64,000 nt of DNA, taken from positions 72,132,529 to 72,196,528 of the forward strand of contig CM070873.1 in assembly GCA_036365515.1 (NCBI GenBank). The letters run 5' to 3'. Source of the stretch: Torymus aiolomorphi. Its lineage: Eukaryota; Arthropoda; Insecta; Hymenoptera; Torymidae. Both the position numbers and the translations under genes were made by a program. The notes under the pieces were generated by a model. It made no database searches. It saw only the letters and a program-made list of their open reading frames with translations, and had not been told where the DNA came from. This document shows, in pieces, positions 11,346 to 21,500 of the stretch (the stretch's first letter is position 1; the number at the start of each line of letters is the position of its first letter).

Positions 11346-12919
11346 GTTTTATATTTTTGCAATAAATCAGTTGGCGAATCATAATAGAAAAAATATTTAC
11401 GAAATTCATTTTAATTATCGTGTTTTGAAGCTAACCAATACTATAAAACTATTTTAATTACTTACTTAGTATTGTCGTGTAATTCTAAACGGCATGAAAA
11501 TTTAGGAATGCTTCTATATACAACATTACGTTCTAGAATCTTCGTTAAGCTTCTATTACTTTTTTATTTTTTACTGGTATCGAGTTTCATAAAATAATAT
11601 CTTAAAAAATAATTAAAATCTTTGTAATAATAGAATTATGAGTACATATAGTAATGAATGTGTAAAATTCTGAAAAAATATACATGCAAAATACATAGTA
11701 ATAGCGAGCAACGATAAGTCACGCGTATATAGAAGGGGCGCAGTTGCGGTCCATAGGTCATTATGGTACTTACTAGCAGCCAAACTGGAAGCATTGCTTC
11801 TTAGACTTGTTCTTACATTTTAAAGAGAATTATAAAAAATGAAGAATGTAAGAGAAGTGATAAATAAAAAGTTTTATCTTTAAACATACTTTTTTATTAC
11901 AATATCATTTTCTCTTTCATATGCCATGCAATTTTATCACTGATTTTTTAAATGTAAATTATTTTTATTCGAATAATTTAGACTTTTTTTTTTATTTTTA
12001 AATTTGTTGGTAATTAAATAAATTATATTTCTTGTTGAAATTACAAACAAAGAATTTAGCCTTCATCTCAATTCAAGTTGCATGCCAGTAGTGTTGAATT
12101 AAAGTAGGAACTAATTACACATTCTATTTCGCTCGAATTTTCGAACTCATCAAACGCAACACTCCTTTCATCCTAGATTTAGGATCGTTACAAGTATAAT
12201 TATAGGGGAACAGGAGCGCTCAGTTTACCTTAACCAAGAGAAAGGATTATTTATAATTAATAAATATCATTAATAGTTAAAAAATTTGTACATATTTGTA
12301 GATATGAACAAATAAATATTCGTCGTATTTGAAACACGGTGATGAGTAAATTATTATCGATAAGTCCACCAGTTACTCTAATATTTTAAGTTATGTTTTA
12401 CAAATACACGGGCTCTCAACTGTTAATGTATATTGTTTTTAATGCAGAAAATTATCGTCGTTAGATTAAAAAATAAAATTCGTTTACCACAACGATATTT
12501 ATATTCTCATAAGAAAAGCACACACGCAGTAACACTTAGGAACTTAATTTGAAGAAAATACTGTCAATAATTTTTACGCACAATGTTCATTTCTAACATT
12601 CAGTTATTTATCAATGTAATTCTATCCTTATAAAGTACAGAACGCGATGCTAAGGCACTTTTAAACATGTCTTTGATAATATTTTTTATCATCAAAATTA
12701 AGCGTAATTCATGAAAACTTATCTTAGCAGAAAATTTGTGTCTCATAATTGGTAGTATGCCAATTAAAATAATTGCGTTATATGAAAATAACTATCGAAT
12801 ACCATAGTTACATACGCTATATTGAATTAAAATCAATACTGAGACATCCTTCGAACACAGTAGTGGGACATATGCTATTAAATGGCTAAGGAGATATAAA
12901 AAATTTATATCTCGTTATT
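11346..12919. other. AT-rich, nothing recognised
   Basis: No open frame over about 60 codons and no clear repeats were seen. The strongly AT-rich character is typical of the intergenic background. Confidence 0.5.
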
Positions 12920-13021
12920 GTCACGGGGTTTTCTATCGACGTTTGGACAGCGTAGACGACGAGAGACCGTCAACTCAGCCAAAGAACAACTAGCTCGCGA
13001 TAAACTCATGGCAGCGCGACG
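12920..13021 (+). repeat. tRNA-like SINE, 5' part (split by insertion)
   Basis: This matches 25925-26025 (shared CAAAGAACAACTAGCTCGCG and AGCGCGACG, allowing mismatches). The element is interrupted at CGACG by the 13022-15994 insertion and resumes at 15995 with the tRNA-like part. Confidence 0.65.
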
Positions 13022-15994
13022 CACAGTGGGCAAAAATCTATGAAAATTGGACGAAAATCAGTCTCGCCTAGGGATTTTGACAAATGGCAAAAAAAAACAC
13101 ATGGAAGTACTACACAACGGGGTAAACATGAAGTCTAGGTACCGCTTTTTGACTTATCCATCACTCACTTTTTTAATTTTCGTATTTAAGTGAGGTGTGG
13201 CTAATTGCTTAGTTTTACAACACGTATACCCATACTTTTACGTATTATAACCATAAAACTTGTCGCTTTGAATATTTTTACTTTTTATCGCATTTTTAAG
13301 GGGCAATTCTAAATTTCGTTTTTTGAACTTTACTGAAAACATTATATTTCTAAGGCCATACATCTAATTACAAATTATATAATGTTACTTTCGTTTCATT
13401 TTGATCCGCTTAATCTAGATCTAGATTATACTGATCAAAATAAACATTATATAATTTATTATTTAAACAATTATTTAAACAATTGATGTTTAAACAATTG
13501 GAGAGCACTTTGTCGACGAATGACTTAAATATCTAGATTATACGAATCAAAATAAACAAGGAAGTAATTGTTTAATTTTTTAAACGAATTTACTCAATTG
13601 TTTAAACAATTATTTTAACAATTAAAAAAAATATCATTTTTTTTATCCAAATATATTTTTTTTATGAAAATATAGACTATATTTTAAGAATAAAAGGTCT
13701 TTTGCACTGCTCTTAAAAAATGTAAATTGACGGAGTTCTGATTTTCTGAAATTTTAATTTTGCGATTTTCTTACTTAAAATCTGGCAAGTTTACAAGAAC
13801 TTTATTTCACCATAAATATAAATCAAACTTTAAATTTATATGCGGACTTGCAACGATTACAAAAGATCATTCAGCTTCCTAAAATATTTGTTGTATAAAT
13901 TTCTCAATTGATTCAGAATCTTTTTCATTTTAAGTATTCTAAAATTTTAACCTGATATTACGCATTTCATGTGAAATTGTTTTATTATCAACTATAAAAG
14001 GGTTTAAATAAATAGACAAATAATATTTTATTCATAGCGATTATTCTCAGTCATCGGAATAATCCTCATTTTTATTCATTAACAATAAACGCTCCATATT
14101 TGGTGTTAACTTAATGTGTTTTTTTCTTTAACTTTCCATTGTAACGAAATAAGTGGATCAGATGTCAAAAGTAAGCGTTTAAAAGTATCCATGTTTGTAT
14201 GTGTCCTGTAAATATAAAGAATTCTTACTTTTCTTTTAAATAATGTCTTGATATTTGAATGGCCTTATTAAAAATTTCAGTGAGATGCTTTTACGATTTT
14301 TCATAGTGAGAAACAAAATCATTTAATTAAATTTCATCTCGAGAAATACTTAATCACTTTATTTCAAAACTTTATATGAACTATTGTTAAGAAAAATACA
14401 TTAAAGCGTACTGAAAGAAGCGTTTTTTGATAGAAAAAATCTAATTGCGCCACAAAAAAACTAGCTCTACAAAAAGTTAAAAAAAACATCTACCCCTATT
14501 TTTAACTATAATAACAGTTTTAACTATTATCTATGCAAACTTTTTGTCTTTTTCATTTATTTAAGGTTTCTTATTTAAAAGAATAAAAGTGTAACAAGCT
14601 ATAAAAAATGTTGTTTAAATAATAAGTCTTAAATATTCATAGATAATACATTGTATTTTGATTATGAGAGATCATATATAATTATATATAAGTTATGTAT
14701 AATCATGTATGATCATGTATAATTATATGTAACTTATGCCTCTGAATAACTATGAATATTTATCAACAGATAAACAATTATATATCACTTCAAAAAATTT
14801 TATATTAGTGTATATGACTACATATTAATATGAATGATTATATATGATCATATAAGATCATATATAACTATATATTGTCATTAATAATTATACTTTATAC
14901 GTTATGAGATAAAAGTATATATTATATAGTTATATAGTTATACTGAGGGATATGCAAATCATGTTAGATTATACGTAAATCATTTTTATACAGGATTATG
15001 TTGAAATACACAGATGGAATGTTGATTAAGGTCAATGAAACCGATACATTGTTATACGTTTTATTATGTGCGTTTATATACGTTATTCATTTATATACGT
15101 TTTTTGAAAAGAAATTTACACTCTTTTACATTTGTATACGTTATCGATTTCCTTCGGGGTACTACAACTAACTACAATAACGTTTAATAAAAATTAAAGC
15201 AGAAAACAAATCTAATGAATAAATTTCAAAATGGATTTATTTCTAGCAGATCTCTTAAAATAATTAAGATATATTTTCGATAATTTAATGATCACATCGT
15301 AGAAAATAATATTTCGATGAAAAAGTGCTCCCTAATTGTTTAAAAATCAATTGTTTATACCAATTTTTTAAATAATATATTATATAATGTTATTTTCTTG
15401 TATATGTTGATTCGTATAATCTAGATCTGTAAGTCATTCGTCGACAAAGTGCTCTCCAATTATTCAAACATCAATTGTTTAAACAATTTTTTAAATAATA
15501 AATTATATAATGTTTATTTTGATCAGTTAATCTAGATCTAGAATAAACGGATCAAAATGAAACGAAAGTAACATTATATAATTTATTGTTAGACTTATGG
15601 CCTTAGAAATATAATGTTTTCAGTAAAGTTCAAAAATCGAAATTTAGAATTGCCCCTTAAAAATGCGATAAAAAGTAAAAATATTCAAAGCGACACGATT
15701 TATGGTTATAATACGTAAAAGTATGGGTATACGTGTTGTAAAACTAAGCAATTAAATATTTGCCTAGTTGCCATGAGTTAATATAGTGAAAAATTTTCAA
15801 AAAAATCATGCCACACCTCATTTAAATTCGAAAATTAAAAAGTGAGTAATGAATGAGTCAAAAAGCGGTACGTAGACTTCAAGTTTACCCCATTGTGTTG
15901 TACTTCCATGTGTTTTTTTTTTTTTTTGCCATTTGTCAAAATCCCTAGGCGAGACTGATTTTCATCCAATTTTCATAGGATTTTGCCCACTGTG
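13022..15994. mobile_element. Transib-like non-autonomous element
   Basis: Both ends read CACAGTGGGCAAAA inward and continue as long inverted repeats of about 550-600 bp (shared GACAAATGGC, GGTACCGCTTTTTGA with one mismatch, and CGCATTTTTAAGGGGCAATT). The flanks are CGACG on both sides, a 5 bp target duplication. CACWRTG termini and CGNCG-type 5 bp duplications are known hallmarks of the Transib superfamily. The interior (about 13640-15290) is AT-rich with many small palindromes and no transposase frame, so it is non-autonomous. It split a tRNA-like SINE. Confidence 0.72.
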
Positions 15995-15998
15995 CGAC

Positions 15999-16080
15999 GT
16001 TAGGTCCGTGTGGTTGAGCGCCAGACTACAAACCGCGGATCCGTGAATTCGCGCCCCGCTCGTTGCTTATTTTTTGACGT
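15999..16080 (+). repeat. tRNA-like SINE, 3' part
   Basis: It continues the split copy: GTTAGGTCCGTGTGGTTGAG (A box) and GTGAATTCGCGCC (B box). It matches the intact copy at 25915-26110. Confidence 0.6.
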
Positions 16081-16928
16081 TTCATTATTTAATTGTTACA
16101 TTGCACAAAAATTTAACGAATAAAATCAACATAATATCGTAGTCACTAAATAGCTACGTACAAAAATTGCGGATCAATTGATCTTGTTCTCATTAATCAT
16201 TTATAGTAGTTTTTGTACTGTTATCCGAGTCTCGTCCCAAAATTTATTTTGTCCGACTACTGAGCCCTCAACCATAATGCTCACTTTCTAGTGATCTTTT
16301 ATCTATTTCAAGAAAAAATTATAAGTTATTTCAAAAAGTGAAAACGAGGTAGGGAAAAATTTCCATTAGAATGACTTTGTTTTTGATCATACTTTCTTAC
16401 TCACATTGCCAATTTCTTTTACTTATATATATATATTTACTTCTGCAAATTAAATTTCAATTATATCATAAAAATATTAAAACGTATCTATATCACGTAA
16501 TGATATGAAAGATCTTTAATCCTTGAGTCATTATTTTATAATTAAAAATTAATCGTTTTTCGAGTTTAACATTAATTACATATACGATAATAATACTATT
16601 AGTATTTCAAATAATTCTAAAGATTAATTACATAATGCACCATCGTGATGACTCTCAATTAACCAACAACTTTTGAAATTTTGTCGGGAAGGTATTCAAC
16701 TACGTATTTACTAATAATTTAATGTTATTCTTTTGTCTTTTCCGGTTTAAATTGTTTACTTATCATCTAATTTATCGATTTTTACTCAAATTATTTTGGA
16801 TAAAATGAAATGGTAATAATAGGTGAAAACTATAGAAGTTAGAAAACGATAATGTAGTGCCTTCGGTGCCCACTTGTATAACAAATGTACAACATTTTAA
16901 CTATAACTTTGAACTATTAGTTTATATA
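16081..16928. other. AT-rich, nothing recognised
   Basis: No gene, RNA or repeat boundary was seen between the SINE fragment and the next palindrome. Confidence 0.45.
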
Positions 16929-17958
16929 TTAACCCATTAAGTCCTGAATGGACAAATTTTCACTAAAGTTTTCAACGCTTATATTTTATGTGAAAATGAA
17001 TTGTAAAAAGTATATGGATAAGCGCATTCGATGTAAAATTTGATGAACTTTCAGAATCTTTTGTTAGATTTTTCAAAAAATTAAACTGTCGAACACTGTA
17101 CATGATTTTTTCCAAAAAAAACATGGTTTTCAAAAAAAAAAAAAATTTTTCATTTCGATTTTTCAAATGGAATGCATTTAAGATTTAATGATCAAAATGC
17201 AGAAAACGTGGCCTCGAGACCTAAACTTGAAAATCTAACGATTTAGGTTTTGAAAAAAAATTTTAAAACATAAAATGGCGGCTGAGACGCAGAAAAATCA
17301 TAAAAATCTTCTGGAATTATTTATTCGAAAAAGATGGCTTTTAGAGAAAACTTTACTGAAGAAAAAGTTCTTAGAATTGATCAGAGAACATGCTGGAATT
17401 TTTTCAGAACCTTTTGGCAAATTTCAGAATTTTTCAAAATTTTCAAATTTTGAAAAATTTAAAAACGCTTCTTATGTTTCTGAAAAAATTCCAGCGTGTT
17501 CTTTAATCAATTCTAAGAACTTTTTCTTCAGTAAAGTTTTTCTCTAAAGTCCATCTTTTTCGAGTAAATAATTTCAGAAGATTTTTATGATTTTTCTGCG
17601 TTTCAGCCGCCATTTTGTGTTTTAAAATTTTTTTTCAAAACCTAAATCGTTAGATTTTCAAGTTTAGGTGTCGAGGCCATGTTTTCTGCATTTTGATCAT
17701 TAAATCTTAAATGCATTCCATTTAAAAAATCGAAATGAAAAATTTTTTTTTTTTTTTTAAAACCATCTTTTTTGGAAAAAATCATGTACAGTGTTCGACA
17801 GTTTAATTTTTTGAAAAATCTAACGAAAGATTCTAAAAGTTCATCAAATTTTACATCGAATACGCTTATTCATATACTTTTTACAATTCATTTTCACATA
17901 AAATATAAGCGTTGAAAACTTTAGTGAAAATTCGTCCATTCAGGACTTAATGGGTTAA
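16929..17958. mobile_element. piggyBac-like palindromic MITE (1.03 kb)
   Basis: The segment is a near-perfect palindrome. Both ends read TTAACCCATTAAGTCCTGAA inward. TTAA followed by CCC is the target and TIR start typical of the piggyBac superfamily. The arms meet near 17440. The 90-codon open frame inside is palindrome sequence, not a gene. Confidence 0.68.
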
Positions 17959-18113
17959 ATATCAAACACTTTTAAACTAAATCCTACGTCCTAGTGTTCT
18001 TTGGAGTGCTCATTCAGATATTGAAAAAAAAATTGAGCTATCTCGATTTCACTATCGAAACTTTTTACAAACCGCGTCAAAAAAGTAAAAATACCGCAAA
18101 GCAATGGTTTCTT

Positions 18114-18345
18114 CCCTGGTAGAAATGCTAACCAACGGTTGGCGAACCGTTCATCAATTTTTAAATTAAAAATGTCACACCATGATTATGTTGCTATTGT
18201 CGACAAAGAATAACTATTTACACATGTGGAAATAGTGATAGTTTTAAATAGTTTTAATTAAATTTTGATGTTATTAATCTTAAGTAGAAATGCTTCCATT
18301 TGATTAACATGTTAACCAACGAAGTTGGTCTATTTTCTACCAGGG
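18114..18345. mobile_element. CCCTGGTAGAAA foldback family, copy 1
   Basis: It opens CCCTGGTAGAAATGC and closes with the inverse TTTCTACCAGGG. The flanks repeat TTTCTT, a likely 6 bp target duplication. The interior matches 42349..42599 in inverted orientation (GTTGCTATTGTCGAC). It lies just past the lipase stop codon. Confidence 0.75.
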
Positions 18346-18403
18346 TTTCTTATTTTAGTTACTCGTTTCAAATTTTTTTATGAAATGAAACTCGACTAAC
18401 CCA

Positions 18404-18562
18404 TTAACTATAGGTTTTCCATAATATGAGGGAAACTATTTCTTCGTATAACAACTTTTTTACATCTTTTGCCCAAAGAACATCCAAATGGTTGAAACGA
18501 CTATGAGATACTTTTCTAAACATCACAACATTCGGCAGACGTTTGGCTAGAAGTAAATTTTC
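18404..18562 (-). CDS. Lipase terminal exon (catalytic His)
   Basis: It follows acceptor TTTCAG and encodes [13 protein letters not shown], then [17 protein letters not shown] with the catalytic histidine. TAA is at 18404-18406. A MITE begins about 60 bp downstream, so the 3' UTR probably runs into it. Confidence 0.92.
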   Translation of the reverse strand, partial: ENLLLAKRLPNVVMFRKVSHSRFNHLDVLWAKDVKKLLYEEIVSLILWKTYS

Positions 18563-21500
18563 CTGAAAATAATAACAAATTTTGGTTTATTGAATTAATA
18601 GGTAAAGTTCTGTAGTTTCTAAATAATAAGAATGTTAGAGAATTTTTCTTTCCAATTTTTATTACCAGTAAAATTATAAGCATCAACTATTTTAATAAGT
18701 TTGAGGCTTTTCATAATTTATGTGGAAAAGGATATATACAGAGTATCCAAAAAGTATCGGAACGGCGCCTATTTTCTAGGGGGGATAACTTTGTATAAAA
18801 AAATGACCTTTATAAAAGTTGTCAAGTTTTTAGACATAAAGTTGATGTTGACCTTGTATTTGACCTTCAAGGTAATTTTTAAGGTCATTTGAAGGATGTA
18901 AAACGGAAAATTTTACGTATGGATACAGTTTGATCGATAATGTGCCAAAAAGAACTGAATTCAAATACAAAGTCATCATCAAGTTTATCTCTAAAAACTT
19001 GACAACTTTTACAGAGGTCATTTTTTATATAAAGTTAGCCCTCCAAGAAAATATGCCATTCCGATACTTTTTGGTATACATGCTACATTATTTCTTCTAT
19101 GAACAAAATTAGTTAAAATGAAATAGTTTTTGAATATTTGACATCACAAGACTGAACATTCAATTTGTACTTCATCCTAGTAGATTAATGATCTCACCTG
19201 GAATGTTGCAAAGTAATCATTATTTCCGTAGAACATAGCAACCGGAGTAGTAACATGTTTCAAATTGTAGTTCGGTGGTGTTTTCGTCGAATACTTTATG
19301 TAATTAGTTCTAGCGCCATAGTCGTATGCTTGAAATTCACCTGACAATATGTTTTGAATGTAATGCATAAATGCCTGAAACGAAGACCCAGCTGGGAAAT
19401 ATGAAAAAATAGTAGGGTAGGCGCTCTAAAAAATGATTTCAGTGTTGTTGATAAAATTGATACAATAAGAAATTTATATAATGATTACCTAAATTAAATT
19501 CATATAGTAATTACCGTATTAAATCGGGACATATCAGCTATTGGAGCTACAAAAGTAAATAACGCAGTACACAATAATAATTGCGTTTTTAATGTTCTAT
19601 CGCTGCAAAAAGTCTTAGCTAGAGTGCCTGCAAACGAAGATTGTGGCAAAACTTCGTAATAATGATATTTTTTAACAAAAATCTAGAAAGGATTAATAGT
19701 TTTTATTTAGTAATTGTGATCGTCACATTTTTATTTTATGAAAGATAAAGATACTATAAAAGATTCGTTAAAAATAAAAATGAAAAGTAATTTAAAATCA
19801 AAGGTATATATAAATTAAATAATAGATACTACTACATATACCCTCTTTGAAATGTTAACGAATTACAATGGAATTACAAATTTAATGTAAAAGAAATGTA
19901 CTTTAAATAAAAAATAAAAACAACAATGAATTGAATGATTAACCTTTACAAGTTCGAGATTGTCCACGAAAACTTTCATGGTCAATGGTAGCTTATGCCT
20001 CCAAAATGCAATCGGTGCCAAACTTATTAGAAGACTGACTTTTTTATTGTATTCTGGTAGCGTTGATAACAAAGCGAAGGATTCAGTTGTGCCCATCGAA
20101 TACCCAACCAAAATTAACTGTGGTTGATCCGTCGACCACAAAACGTAATCAATAGAACTACTTAAATCAATTACGCCAATCTCGTGATAACTATAAAAAA
20201 AACATACATTTTTAAAATATTCCTAATTTAAATCATACATTTTTTCTTTTTGATATTTTAATTTATAATTTGATACAGTTTATTATCTGTATCTTCACAA
20301 AAATAATATTTAATGTGAAAATTAATAATATGACAATTATTATACATATTTATTATATGATATACTAACTAAAATGAGGAAGGCTCTTTTTAAATATCAA
20401 TATTTTCTCAAATCTTTTTTATATGCAAATATTTCTGTGACAAGATCTTAAATACAAATAGTATACCTAAATTCCCAAAACTTGTTCTCCTTCGGTGATA
20501 AGAAAACATGAGATCTAGAGTAAGTGTTACCTCGGGCGTTTCCAAGCCATACATCGTAACCAGCATCTGCCAAGAGAAATGCTGGAAGAAAAATAAAAAT
20601 TTTCTGATTTTCAAGTTTGAAAATGAAATTGAAACAGAATGAATATACAATTTCCATACATGAATAAAGTATGAATTATTTTACATTCGAATTATTTTAT
20701 TGTTTTCAGTATTTTATAATAATAGTTTTGAAATTACATCTACTGTTATTCATTAAAAGACAATTATCAAGAATATTATTATTTCGTAATTATTTATCTA
20801 AGTTGACTATGTTTAAAAAAAATTTGATTATTTAACAAAAGAAGAATACTAAGGTACTAAATTATTTGAAACAATTCTTGTTCACACTAACAATTATCTT
20901 CCAGAATGAAATATTATTGTAAATTTTAAAATCTTCATCACAAAATTACAAAACTATATTTGTTATATTGACTTAATATTGAATATTATAAAATTAATAG
21001 TTTACTTTTTGACTCTACTACATACAGTAACAACAAACTTGTAAATAGTAAACATGCAGAGTGTAAAGAGTTGCTCACCGAGGTCTTTACCAGGTCCAAT
21101 TAAAACAAAAGTATCGCTGGATGCCAGAAGCCCATGCTGCAAGAACACGACGGGCTTTCCCGGAGCTTTCGGATTTAACGGACTGCCGCTAATCCGGTGC
21201 AATACCAAAATATAGCCATCCCATGTCGTCAGCTTGTATTCTTCCGCTGTATAGCCGTGACGTTCGACAAGCCCGATCTGCAACGAATTTACGACTGCCA
21301 GGTTTTTTGCTTTTCACACACACACGTACGTACGTATTCGTAAGACTTTTTCGCCTGTTTTATTTGTGATGTTCTCGGCTCGACTAGAGCGAAAAAAGCG
21401 AATGAAGGTACAGCGAGAGAGGTACTGTCAAAGTAGCTATTTCACGGCACAGAAGCGTGAAATACACGGTTCCGACATTCAGGCAAGTTGTTTTTTTTTT

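Noticed and set aside
17275..17547. 90-codon frame in the 1.03 kb palindrome
   Set aside because: The sequence is the hairpin arm of a MITE; its product is K/F-rich and mirrors itself.
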